Assembly (NCBI GenBank): GCA_050698355.1
Contig: JBOHBN010000429.1
Span: 1 to 22,837 of the forward strand
Direction of reading: 5' to 3'
Length of the DNA stretch: 22,837 nucleotides
From: JBOHBN01 sp050698355
Lineage (GTDB): Bacteria; Actinomycetota; Actinomycetes; Streptosporangiales; WHST01
Shown: one piece after another, positions 14,472 to 22,802 of the stretch
Layout: each line of letters starts with the position of its first letter
How positions within the stretch are numbered: position 1 is the stretch's first letter
The notes under the pieces: model-generated
What the model was told of the DNA's origin: nothing
Seen by the model: only the letters and a program-made list of their open reading frames with translations
The model's database searches: none
Translations under genes and position numbers: made by a program

Positions 14472-17261
14472 ATGTCCGATATCGTGGCAGCCAGCGAGAC
14501 CGCGACGCTTTCGCCGGGGAGTGGTATGGCCAGCGTGGAGTTCGAGAACGTCGCCATCCTCCCCGAACAGGGCGACAACGTCGCCATCGTCTCCCGCGAG
14601 CTACCGGCAGGCACCGTCGTCCGGATGCGGGACCGCACCATGACCTTGCGGCACAAGGTGCTGGAGGGCCACCGGTTCGTTGTGGACCCGATCGCAGAGG
14701 GACAGCCACTGCTCTCCTGGTCCACACCGTTCGCCCGCGCGCTCGGTGACCTGACTCCCGGCGAGTACGCCTGCACACCCAGCAGCCTCGACGCGTTGCG
14801 ACAACGGGGTGTCGACGGCCTGCCGGACGAACCCACGGCCACCAACCTGCCGCTCGACCCTTATCGGCTGGACGAGCCCATGCTCACCGTCGGCGAGCAG
14901 ATCGAACCGGTCGCGACGCCAGGCACCTTCCTCGGGTACTCACGCGCCCACGGCGCGGCCGGCACCCGCAACCATGTCGTCGTCGTGGGAGTGACGTCCC
15001 GCTCCGCCGCCTTCGTCACCGAACTCGCCCGCCGCTTCGAGGAGCGGTTCGATCCCCTCTTCGACGGCGTCGTGCCGGTGGCGCACACCGAGGCGGGAGA
15101 GGACCACCGCCCGAACAACGTCGAGTTCGTGCTCAGGGTCCTCGCGGGGTTCCTCGTCCACCCCAACGTCGGCGCCGTACTCGTCGTCGACGAGTCCGAC
15201 GGCGCGGTCAGGACCGCTGACGTGCTCGACTTCATGCGAGCGCATGACTATCCGGAGATCGCCGTCCCGCACGCGTTCTTCACCCGTACGGGCAGGTTCG
15301 GCGCGGACCTCGCCGACGCGACCGCACTGATCGAACCGTGGCTGCCGGTGGTCGCAGGGCAGGTACGGACGGAACAGCCGCTGTCCGACCTGAGCATCGC
15401 GTTGCAGTGCGGTGGTTCGGACGCGTTCTCTGGGATCACCGCCAACCCGCTCGCGGGAGCGGTCGGGCGAGAGGTCATCCGGCACGGGGGCGGCGCCGTA
15501 CTCGCCGAGACCGACGAGCTGATCGGCGCGGAAGGCTACGTGCTCGAGAACGTGCGCAGCCTCGACGTGGCGCGGCGGTTCCTGAAGGCGGTCGAGCAGT
15601 TCAAGGAGCGGGTGGGCTGGCACGGACACACCGCCGAGGGGAATCCCTCGGGCGGCAACGTGTACCGGGGGCTGTACAACATCGTGCTCAAGTCCGTCGG
15701 AGCTGCCCGCAAGTTCGATCGCCGGCTACGGCTCGACCACGTCGTGGCCTACGGCGAGCCGCTGCCGGGGCCGGGCTTCACCTTCATGGACAGCCCGGGC
15801 AACGACCTGGAGTCGGTCGCCGGTCAGGTCGCTTCCGGATGCAACATGATCTTCTTCACGACGGGGAACGGCTCGATCACGAACTTCCCGTTCGTACCGA
15901 CGCTGAAGTTCGTCACCACGACGCCGCGCTACGAGCTGTTGAGCGACGAGATGGACGTGGACGCGGGTCGTGCGTTGAGCGGGACGCCCCTGGACGAGCT
16001 GACGGCCGAGACGTTCGACCTGACGGTGGAGACGGCTTCCGGGCGCCGCTCGGCCGGGGAGCGGGCCGGGCACAGCCAGGTCTCGATCTGGCGGGACTGG
16101 AAGCAGACCGGACCGCGCAAGGGCATCGCGGTCACCATCGGCAGCCCCGGCGGCGAGTTCCCGGCCGGCGACCGCGACGCGGACCTCGATGCGCTACCCC
16201 TGCGCATCCCCGTCACGCACGGGCCGCCGGTCGACGCTCCGACAGCGTTCCCCATGTACCAGCTCGACGGGAGACGCAGTCCCGAGCCGCTCGCGCTCGT
16301 GCTGCCGACGAGCCTGTGCTCCGGCCAGATCGCATTGCGGCTGGCGGACCAGGCGGACAGGAACGGTTGGCACGGCGGCAAGGCGACCAGAACCGTGGCG
16401 CTCCCCCACACCGAAGGTTGCGGAGTGTCCAGCGGTTCAGCGGAGAACACCTACGCCCGCATCATGACCGGGTACCTCGCCCACCCCAGCGTGCGCATGG
16501 CTCTGCTGCTGGAGCACGGCTGCGAGAAGACGCACAACGACTACTTCCGGTCGCGTCTGGTGGAGGAGGGTCTCGATCCCGGACGTTTCGGTTGGGCGAG
16601 CATCCAGCGCGACGGGGGTATCGAGGCGGTCTCGGCACGCGTACGCGAGTGGTTCGAGCAAGCTGCCACGTCCCTGACGCCGCCCGAACGTGTTCAGAGC
16701 GGTCTGCAGGACCTGACCGTCGCACTCGGCGCCAGGGGTCTCTTGCATGGCTGGACATCGGAGGCACTCGCGGCCGTAGGCGGGTGGGTCGTCGGCAGCG
16801 GCGGAAGCGTTCTCGTCTCGTCCAGCGGTTCCCTGCTCGCCGACAGCGAGTTCCGCCGCCGGGCATTCGGTTCGCCCGCCCCGGTCGAGCCGACGCTGGC
16901 ACACGGCCAGCGTCCCGCCGCACCCGGCTGGCACGTGATGCGGACGCAGACCACGAACTGGACCGAGACGGCGACGGGACTCGGCGCCGCCGGCGCGCAG
17001 GTGCTGCTGACCCACGTCACGGGCGGGACTCTGTCCGGCCAGCGGCTACTGCCCGTCGTCCAGGTCACCTCCGATCCGCATACGTTCGATGCGTACGGCG
17101 AGGAGCTCGACGGGTTCGTCGACGGAGACGCGGAACGGCGGGCGAGGGCGATGCTCGACGTCGTGGTCGCCGTGGCGACGGGAGCGCACACCGCACGGGT
17201 CCTCCGCACCGGCGACGTCGGATTCCAGATCACCCGCGGCCTGCTCGGCACCTCCATGTGA
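14472..17261 (+). CDS. Double-length UxaA-family (altronate dehydratase-like) protein with SAF domain and internal duplication
   Basis: The protein has 929 residues, while UxaA/GarD-type dehydratases are usually about 500. Order: a SAF domain at about 25-90 (V-E-F-E-N-V-A-I-L-P-E-Q-G-D-N-V-A); UxaA repeat 1 at about 155-505; then repeat 2 at about 605-925. Repeat 1 keeps L-Q-C313-G-G-S-D-A-F-S-G-I-T-A-N, F-M-D-S-P-G-N-D and F-T-T-G-N-G-S, but its first-half cysteine motifs read H-T-E-A-G-E and V-V-D-E-S. Repeat 2 keeps S-L-C616-S, H-T-E-G-C650-G and E-H-G-C684-E, but its second half is degenerate (G-A-R-G-L-L-H-G-W-T-S-E-A). The family dehydrates sugar acids such as altronate and galactarate; sulfolactate lyase SuyAB is a relative. 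Start is uncertain: ATG 14526 has GGGGAG four bases upstream and is a good alternative. An earlier ATG at 14427 lies in the palindrome. Confidence 0.88.
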   Translation: MSDIVAASETATLSPGSGMASVEFENVAILPEQGDNVAIVSRELPAGTVVRMRDRTMTLRHKVLEGHRFVVDPIAEGQPLLSWSTPFARALGDLTPGEYACTPSSLDALRQRGVDGLPDEPTATNLPLDPYRLDEPMLTVGEQIEPVATPGTFLGYSRAHGAAGTRNHVVVVGVTSRSAAFVTELARRFEERFDPLFDGVVPVAHTEAGEDHRPNNVEFVLRVLAGFLVHPNVGAVLVVDESDGAVRTADVLDFMRAHDYPEIAVPHAFFTRTGRFGADLADATALIEPWLPVVAGQVRTEQPLSDLSIALQCGGSDAFSGITANPLAGAVGREVIRHGGGAVLAETDELIGAEGYVLENVRSLDVARRFLKAVEQFKERVGWHGHTAEGNPSGGNVYRGLYNIVLKSVGAARKFDRRLRLDHVVAYGEPLPGPGFTFMDSPGNDLESVAGQVASGCNMIFFTTGNGSITNFPFVPTLKFVTTTPRYELLSDEMDVDAGRALSGTPLDELTAETFDLTVETASGRRSAGERAGHSQVSIWRDWKQTGPRKGIAVTIGSPGGEFPAGDRDADLDALPLRIPVTHGPPVDAPTAFPMYQLDGRRSPEPLALVLPTSLCSGQIALRLADQADRNGWHGGKATRTVALPHTEGCGVSSGSAENTYARIMTGYLAHPSVRMALLLEHGCEKTHNDYFRSRLVEEGLDPGRFGWASIQRDGGIEAVSARVREWFEQAATSLTPPERVQSGLQDLTVALGARGLLHGWTSEALAAVGGWVVGSGGSVLVSSSGSLLADSEFRRRAFGSPAPVEPTLAHGQRPAAPGWHVMRTQTTNWTETATGLGAAGAQVLLTHVTGGTLSGQRLLPVVQVTSDPHTFDAYGEELDGFVDGDAERRARAMLDVVVAVATGAHTARVLRTGDVGFQITRGLLGTSM

Positions 17262-17307
17262 CCGGCACGCGGTCGGTCGTCCCGTCGGCAGAAAGGCAGG
17301 TTCGTTC

Positions 17308-18219
17308 ATGCACCTGGTCCGCTACCAGCCTCAGGGCGAGCCGCCTCGTGTCGGGATACTTGCAAGCGACGCGATCCTCCGCGTCGCCGAGGCGAGGTCG
17401 ATGGCGCACCTGCTCCGGCTGCCGCACGACGAGCTGCGCACGGTGGTCGAGTCGGCCGCGGCCGCTGGACGCACCGATGACGCCGACACCGTGCGGCTGC
17501 TGCCGCCGATCGACGGCAGGGCCGAGGTCTGGTGCGCGGGCGTCACGTACGCACGGTCCCGCGGGGCACGGATGGAGGAGAGCACCGAGCAGTCCGTCTA
17601 CGACAAGGTGTACGAGGCGCCGCGGCCCGAGCTCTTCCCCAAGTCCCCCGCATGGCGGTTGGTGACCGAATCCGAGCCGATCGGGATACGCGCGGACTCC
17701 GGCCACGACGTGCCCGAGCCCGAGCTGGCCGTCGTGGTGAACGCGCACCAGGAGGTCGTGGGATACACCGTCTGCAACGACGTCAGCTCGCGATCCATCG
17801 AGGGCGAGAACCCGTTGTACATCCCGCAGGCGAAGGTCTTCGCGGGCGGCTGCTCGCTGGCGAGCGGCATCAGGCCGGCATGGGAGGTCGCGGACCCCAC
17901 CGACCTGACGATCCGGCTCGTCGTGCACCGGGACGGTGCCGAGGCGTACGCGGGCCACACCTCCACGGCGCGGCTGGCCCGCTCCCTGGAGGAGCTGGTG
18001 GGGTGCCTGGGCGTCGCGAACGACTTCCCCGACGGCGTCGTCCTGGCGACGGGCACCGGCATCGTCCCGGAGCTGGACTTCGCGCTGAAGGCCGACGACG
18101 TCGTCGAGATCGAGATCGACCAGGTCGGTCGCCTGGTAAACCCGGTACATGTCGGCAAGGATGCATTCGGGTGGCTTGCCGACGAAGCAGCCGAGCGGCC
18201 GACGCTGGAGACCCGGTGA
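17308..18219 (+). CDS. FAH-fold enzyme, 2-keto-3-deoxy-sugar-acid dehydratase-like
   Basis: This 303-residue protein has the fumarylacetoacetase C-terminal fold. Metal ligands are visible as Glu137 and Glu139 in V-P-E-P-E-L-A-V-V-V and Asp158 in Y-T-V-C-N-D-V-S-S-R-S-I-E-G-E-N-P. The segment G-V-T-Y-A-R-S-R-G-A-R-M-E-E-S and the Y-I-P-Q-A-K-V-F stretch resemble 2-keto-3-deoxy-D-arabinonate dehydratase (KdaD) and its bacterial relatives. Those remove water from a 2-keto-3-deoxy acid to give 2-oxoglutarate semialdehyde. Diketo-acid hydrolysis to pyruvate is the other FAH possibility. ATG 17308 follows AGAAAGGCAGG. The gene lies 46 bp after the UxaA gene and 58 bp before the IlvD/EDD dehydratase, whose product it probably uses. 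Confidence 0.9.
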   Translation: MHLVRYQPQGEPPRVGILASDAILRVAEARSMAHLLRLPHDELRTVVESAAAAGRTDDADTVRLLPPIDGRAEVWCAGVTYARSRGARMEESTEQSVYDKVYEAPRPELFPKSPAWRLVTESEPIGIRADSGHDVPEPELAVVVNAHQEVVGYTVCNDVSSRSIEGENPLYIPQAKVFAGGCSLASGIRPAWEVADPTDLTIRLVVHRDGAEAYAGHTSTARLARSLEELVGCLGVANDFPDGVVLATGTGIVPELDFALKADDVVEIEIDQVGRLVNPVHVGKDAFGWLADEAAERPTLETR

Positions 18220-18277
18220 CCTTCCGATCACCGGCCCGAGCGTTGCCGGCATGGCCGGTTCTTTCGAAGGAGGATCG

Positions 18278-20002
18278 ATGAGCGAGCAGACTCTGCGCAG
18301 TTTCGACCACTGGTTCGGTGAGAAGGGGCGCAACGGGTTCATTCACCGTTCGTGGATGCGCGCGCAGGGTTTCTCCGACGAGGTGTTCGACGGCCGGCCC
18401 GTGATCGGCATCTGCAACACCTGGTCGGAGCTGACTCCGTGCAACGCACACCTCCGCCGGCTGGCCGAGTCGGTGAAGCGTGGGGTGTGGCAGGCGGGCG
18501 GGTTCCCGCTCGAGTTCCCCGTCATGTCACTGGGTGAGACGCTGCTCCGGCCGACGGCGATGCTCTTCCGCAACCTGCTCAGCATGGACGTCGAGGAGTC
18601 GTTGCGCGGCAATCCCGTCGACGCCGCGGTCCTGCTCACCGGCTGCGACAAGACGACTCCCGGCTCTGTCATGGGCGCCGCGAGCGTCGACCTGCCAACG
18701 CTCGTGGTGACGGGCGGACCGATGCTGAACGGCAAGTTCCGCGGTTGTGACATCGGCTCGGGAACGGCGGTGTGGCAGTTCACGCACGATCGCAACGCCG
18801 GTCGGATGACATCGGAGGACTACGCCGCGGCGGAGTCCGGGATGTCGCGGAGCAACGGTCACTGCATGACGATGGGCACCGCGTCGACCATGGCGTGCAT
18901 GACCGAGGCGCTCGGCCTGCAACTCACCGGGTCGGCAGCCGTACCGGCGGTCGACTCGCGGCGTTACGCGATCGCGCAGGAGGCGGGTCAGCGGATCGTC
19001 GCGATGGCCAGGGACGGCGTCAAGATCAGCGACATCCTGACCAGGGACGCGTTCTACAACGCGGTCAGGACCAACGCCGCCATCGGCGGGTCGACCAATG
19101 CGGTCATCCACCTGCTCGCCATCGCCGGTAGGGCCGGTGTCGACATCACCCTCGACGACATGGACCGCTGGTCGGAGGATGTCCCCTGGCTCGTCGACCT
19201 GCAGCCCTCGGGCCGCTACCTCATGGAGGACTTCTACTACGCAGGCGGCTTGCCTGCGGTGATGCGCGAGCTGCTGCCGCTGCTCCGGACGGAGGCCGTC
19301 ACGGTCACCGGTCGGAGCATCGGCGAGAACGTCGCGAACGCCGAGCGTACCGAGGGGACCGACGTTATCCGTACGCGTGCCGAGCCGCTCGGCACAGGAG
19401 CGGGGACGGCGGTGCTGCGCGGCAACCTCGCGCCCGACGGCGCGGTACTGAAGCAGTCTGCCGCCACGAAGACACTGCAGCGCCATCGCGGACCGGCATT
19501 GGTGTTCTCGAGCATCGAGGAGTATGACGCCGCCGTGAATGATCCGGACCTGGACGTCACGCCCGACACCGTGCTCGTGTTGCAGAACTCCGGTCCCAGG
19601 GGCTATCCGGGCATGCCCGAGGTCGGCAACCTCACGATCCCGCGCAAGCTCGCCGAACAGGGCGTGGACGACATGGTGCGGATTTCCGACGCGCGGATGA
19701 GCGGCACGGCGTACGGCACGGTGGTGCTGCACGTCGCGCCCGAGTCCGCGGTCGGCGGGCCGCTCGGCCTCGTGCGTAGCGGCGACTGGATCGAGCTGGA
19801 CGTGAACGGCCGCCGACTCCACCTCGAGGTGGACGAAGATGAGCTGCAACGGCGCCGGGCGGAGTGGCGGCCGCGGGAGCTCAAGGCCGACCGCGGCTGG
19901 CAGCGGCTCTACCTCGACCATGTGCTCCAGGCCGACCGGGGTTGCGACCTCGACTTCCTGGTTGGGAGCAGCGGGTCTGCGGTCGCCCGCCAGTCGCATT
20001 GA
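18278..20002 (+). CDS. IlvD/EDD-family [2Fe-2S] sugar-acid dehydratase (arabinonate dehydratase-like)
   Basis: This 574-residue protein has the three iron-sulfur cysteines of pentonate-type dehydratases: Cys55 in E-L-T-P-C-N, Cys123 in T-G-C-D-K-T-T-P, and Cys196 in G-H-C-M-T-M-G-T-A-S-T-M. Spacing is 68 and 73 residues, as in L-arabinonate and D-xylonate dehydratases. The N-terminal region (F-I-H-R-S-W-M-R, G-I-C-N-T-W-S-E-L) and the magnesium-site region match that subgroup better than true dihydroxyacid dehydratase (IlvD). It should convert an aldonic acid to its 2-keto-3-deoxy acid in the cytoplasm; which sugar is open. ATG 18278 sits four bases after GAAGGAGG, one of the best ribosome sites in the window. 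The FAH-fold neighbour is a plausible next step. Confidence 0.93.
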   Translation: MSEQTLRSFDHWFGEKGRNGFIHRSWMRAQGFSDEVFDGRPVIGICNTWSELTPCNAHLRRLAESVKRGVWQAGGFPLEFPVMSLGETLLRPTAMLFRNLLSMDVEESLRGNPVDAAVLLTGCDKTTPGSVMGAASVDLPTLVVTGGPMLNGKFRGCDIGSGTAVWQFTHDRNAGRMTSEDYAAAESGMSRSNGHCMTMGTASTMACMTEALGLQLTGSAAVPAVDSRRYAIAQEAGQRIVAMARDGVKISDILTRDAFYNAVRTNAAIGGSTNAVIHLLAIAGRAGVDITLDDMDRWSEDVPWLVDLQPSGRYLMEDFYYAGGLPAVMRELLPLLRTEAVTVTGRSIGENVANAERTEGTDVIRTRAEPLGTGAGTAVLRGNLAPDGAVLKQSAATKTLQRHRGPALVFSSIEEYDAAVNDPDLDVTPDTVLVLQNSGPRGYPGMPEVGNLTIPRKLAEQGVDDMVRISDARMSGTAYGTVVLHVAPESAVGGPLGLVRSGDWIELDVNGRRLHLEVDEDELQRRRAEWRPRELKADRGWQRLYLDHVLQADRGCDLDFLVGSSGSAVARQSH

Positions 20003-20036
20003 GGTCCCGGTGGAGCCGACCAGGAAGTGAGCGGAG

Positions 20037-21479
20037 GTGGACACCGTTTCCATGAGTAGCGACAACGACCCGCTGGTGGAGAGCCTTCGAGCCGTGCTCG
20101 ATGAGCGGTCGGTCGTCACGGACGTCGACGTACTCGAGAGCCACCGCCACGATCACGCCTCGTTCTGCCCGGCCGGGGTTCCACGCGCGCTCGTGCGGCC
20201 GGAGTCCACCGAGCAGGTGCAGCATGTGATCCGAACGGCAGGCGAGCACCGGGTACCCGTGGTCACCCAAGGAGCACTGACCGGACTGTCCGGCGGGGCG
20301 AACGCGACCGACGGATGCCTGCTGTTGTCGACCGAGCGCATGGACCGCGTGCTCGAGCTCGACGTCGACGACCAGGTCGCCGTCGTCCAACCCGGCCTCG
20401 TCAACGCCGACTTCTCCCGCATCGTCGCGGAGAAGGGGTTGTTCTACCCACCGGACCCGTCCTCCTGGGAATCGTCCACCATCGGCGGGAACGTCGCGAC
20501 GAATGCGGGTGGCCTCTGCTGCGTGAAGTACGGCGTCACCGCAGACTTCGTACGCGGGCTTGAGGTAGTGCTCGGCACCGGTGAGGTGCTGCGAACGGGT
20601 CGCCGCACCGCGAAGGGCGTGGCCGGTTACGACCTCACCCACCTGATCGTCGGGTCTGAGGGCACGCTCGGCGTGGTCACCGAGGTCACGCTTGCGCTGC
20701 GGCCCGCGCCCGAGACCCCGCTCACCGCTGCCGCTACGTTCCGGAGCGGCGAGGACGCGCTCCGGGCCGCGGCCGACGTGATGGCGGCTGGATTGCGTCC
20801 TTCGCTACTGGAGTTCCTCGACCGTACGACCACGCGCGCGATCCAGGACTACCGCAACCTGGGCCTTCCCGAGGACGCAGGCGGACTGCTGCTGGCGCAG
20901 TCGGACCGGGGCGCGCGTAGTGCCGACGACGTCGCGGCGATCGCGAAGTGCTGCCACGAGGCGGGTGCGATCGAGGTCGCCGAGGCCTCCGATGCCGAGG
21001 AGTCGCGGATGCTGCTCGAGGCACGGCGGCTCGTCAATGCTGCGCTGGAACGGTTGGGTCCCAAGCTCGTCGACGACGTCGCCGTTCCCAGGCGGCGGCT
21101 ACCCGAGCTCCTGCGGGGCATCGAGGAGATCGGCAGCACGATGGGGGTGCTGGTGGCATGCCCCGGGCACGTCGGCGACGGCAACATGCACCCGACAGTG
21201 ATCTTCGAGCGCGGCGACGAGGACGCCGAACGCCGCGCGCTGCAGGCGTTCGACGCCGTGATGGATCTCGGGCTTCGCCTGGGCGGCACCATCACGGGCG
21301 AGCACGGCGTGGGCGTGCTCAAGCGTCATTGGCTGGAACGGGAGCTCGGCGCCACCAGTGCCGCCCTGCACCGGCAGATCCGCGCGATTTTCGACCCCCA
21401 TGGGCTGCTCAACCCCGGGAAGGTCCTCGTACCCGACTGGGCCGATGAGCCAGCACATCCAGGAGTGGAGACGACATGA
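20037..21479 (+). CDS. FAD-linked 2-hydroxyacid dehydrogenase (GlcD/D-lactate dehydrogenase family)
   Basis: This 480-residue flavoprotein has the PCMH-type FAD domain at about 45-225: P-V-V-T-Q-G-A-L-T-G-L-S-G-G, then S-T-I-G-G-N-V-A-T-N-A-G-G and G-S-E-G-T-L-G-V-V-T-E. The FAD-oxidase C-terminal domain carries G-H378-V-G-D-G-N-M-H385-P and G-E-H423-G-V-G. The family oxidises D-lactate, glycolate, D-2-hydroxyglutarate or sugar-derived 2-hydroxy acids. There is no separate GlcE or GlcF gene nearby. The start is GTG 20037 with AGGAAG nine bases upstream; ATG 20052 is an alternative. The gene follows the IlvD/EDD gene by 34 bp, and its TGA overlaps the next ATG by four bases, so it is translationally coupled to the LarA-like gene. 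Confidence 0.92.
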   Translation: MDTVSMSSDNDPLVESLRAVLDERSVVTDVDVLESHRHDHASFCPAGVPRALVRPESTEQVQHVIRTAGEHRVPVVTQGALTGLSGGANATDGCLLLSTERMDRVLELDVDDQVAVVQPGLVNADFSRIVAEKGLFYPPDPSSWESSTIGGNVATNAGGLCCVKYGVTADFVRGLEVVLGTGEVLRTGRRTAKGVAGYDLTHLIVGSEGTLGVVTEVTLALRPAPETPLTAAATFRSGEDALRAAADVMAAGLRPSLLEFLDRTTTRAIQDYRNLGLPEDAGGLLLAQSDRGARSADDVAAIAKCCHEAGAIEVAEASDAEESRMLLEARRLVNAALERLGPKLVDDVAVPRRRLPELLRGIEEIGSTMGVLVACPGHVGDGNMHPTVIFERGDEDAERRALQAFDAVMDLGLRLGGTITGEHGVGVLKRHWLERELGATSAALHRQIRAIFDPHGLLNPGKVLVPDWADEPAHPGVETT

Positions 21480-22792
21480 CCACGCACGGCGGGAGCCTCG
21501 GGCCTTTCGAGGCCGTACGCGAACTCGACTACGACGCTCCGTTCCCGATGATGCTGCCGGTCCGGCAGAAGTTCGACGCGCCGCAGGTCGCCGATGTCAG
21601 GGCCGCCACGAGAGACGCGCTCGAACCGCTTCGCGGCCGTATTACCGCCGGCATGACGGTGGCCGTCACCGCAGGGAGCCGCGGCATCCACGACAAGCCT
21701 GACGCGCTCCGGACCGTCGGTGAATGGCTGCGCTCAGTCGGCGCGGAGCCGTTCCTGGTGCCGGCTATGGGTTCTCACGGGGGCGCCACGGCCGAGGGAC
21801 AGGTCGAGCTGCTGGCCGAGCTCGGCATCACCGAGCAGAGCATGGGCATGCCGATCAAGGCCACCATGGAGACCGTTGACATGGGCCGGGTACCCGACGG
21901 CCCCACCGCGTACCTCGACGCGAACGCCGCCGCCGCGGACGGCATCATCGCGGTCAACCGGATCAAACCGCACACCGACTTCAACGACGACGTCGAGAGC
22001 GGCCTCGGCAAGATTGTCGCCATTGGCCTCGGCAAGCGGCGGGGCGCAGAGGGGATCCACCGGTACGGTCCGCGCAATCTCGGCACCTGGATCCCGCCGG
22101 TGGCACACCTACTCGTCGAGGCTGGGAACATCCTCGGCGGCGTCGCGATCGTCGAGAACGCCTACGACCGGGCGGCCCAGGTCGTTTTCCTCGACCCGTC
22201 CGACATCGCGGGCCCTGGCGAGTCCCGCCTGCTCGCCGAGGCCAGGGACCTGATGGCGACCTTGCCGTTCGACGACCTCGACGTGGCAGTCGTGGACGTG
22301 CTCGGCAAGAACATGTCCGGCTCCGGCATGGACACCAACGTCATCGGGCGGATGATGATTCGCGGCAGCGCGGAGTTCGAACGGCCGCGGATCGCCAACA
22401 TCGCCGTACTCGACGTGAGCGACCAGTCGCACGGCAATGCGGTCGGGGTCGGGCTCGCCGACTTCGTCCCGTTCCGGGTCCTCGAGCGCATCAACATGCG
22501 CAGCGTGTACATCAACGCCATGACCGCGGGCCTGGGCGGACCGCAACGCGCGCAGATCCCGATCGCACTCGCCACCGACAAGGCCGCGGTCGCGGCGGCG
22601 ATCCTCACCTGCGGTCGCGCCGATCTTGACCAGGCCCGTGTGGTCAGGATGCACAGCACATTGCACCTGGAGGAGCTGCTCGTCTCGGCGTCGATGCGCG
22701 AGGAGGTCGACGCGCACGACCGCCTGACGGTCACCGGCGACCCACGCCAGCTCAGCTTCGACGCCGACGGCACCATCGAGGGCTGGACCTGA
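21476..22792 (+). CDS. LarA-like nickel-pincer-nucleotide-dependent racemase/epimerase
   Basis: This 438-residue protein belongs to the LarA (DUF2088) family. Candidate active-site residues are Arg69 (G-S-R-G), His101 in G-S-H-G-G-A-T, His166 in R-I-K-P-H-T-D-F, Lys179 in G-L-G-K-I-V and His195 in G-I-H-R-Y. Their spacings nearly match Lactiplantibacillus LarA (Arg75, His108, His174, Lys184, His200), including 16 residues from the cofactor-linked Lys to the nickel-binding His. LarA homologues racemise or epimerise the 2-carbon of lactate, malate, gluconate and other 2-hydroxy acids. Here a sugar acid or 2-hydroxy acid passed to the coupled flavoprotein is likely. The ATGA overlap with that gene fixes the start. 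No larB, larC or larE is in the window, so the cofactor must be made by genes elsewhere. Confidence 0.88.
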   Translation: MTTHGGSLGPFEAVRELDYDAPFPMMLPVRQKFDAPQVADVRAATRDALEPLRGRITAGMTVAVTAGSRGIHDKPDALRTVGEWLRSVGAEPFLVPAMGSHGGATAEGQVELLAELGITEQSMGMPIKATMETVDMGRVPDGPTAYLDANAAAADGIIAVNRIKPHTDFNDDVESGLGKIVAIGLGKRRGAEGIHRYGPRNLGTWIPPVAHLLVEAGNILGGVAIVENAYDRAAQVVFLDPSDIAGPGESRLLAEARDLMATLPFDDLDVAVVDVLGKNMSGSGMDTNVIGRMMIRGSAEFERPRIANIAVLDVSDQSHGNAVGVGLADFVPFRVLERINMRSVYINAMTAGLGGPQRAQIPIALATDKAAVAAAILTCGRADLDQARVVRMHSTLHLEELLVSASMREEVDAHDRLTVTGDPRQLSFDADGTIEGWT

Positions 22793-22802
22793 CACCCCCC
22801 AA

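Noticed and set aside
14472..17261. Calling the UxaA protein a sulfolactate lyase (SuyAB fusion)
   Set aside because: SuyA/SuyB are relatives, but no sulfonate transport or sulfite-handling gene is nearby, and the neighbours are sugar-acid enzymes.
15338..17665. 775-codon plus-strand open frame in another frame of the UxaA gene
   Set aside because: It overlaps two well-supported genes, its translation is mostly Arg/Gly/Ala/Pro without motifs, and it is explained by GC-rich codon use.
18527..20119. 530-codon minus-strand open frame opposite the IlvD/EDD dehydratase
   Set aside because: Antisense shadow of a gene with all three iron-sulfur cysteines. No recognisable domain.
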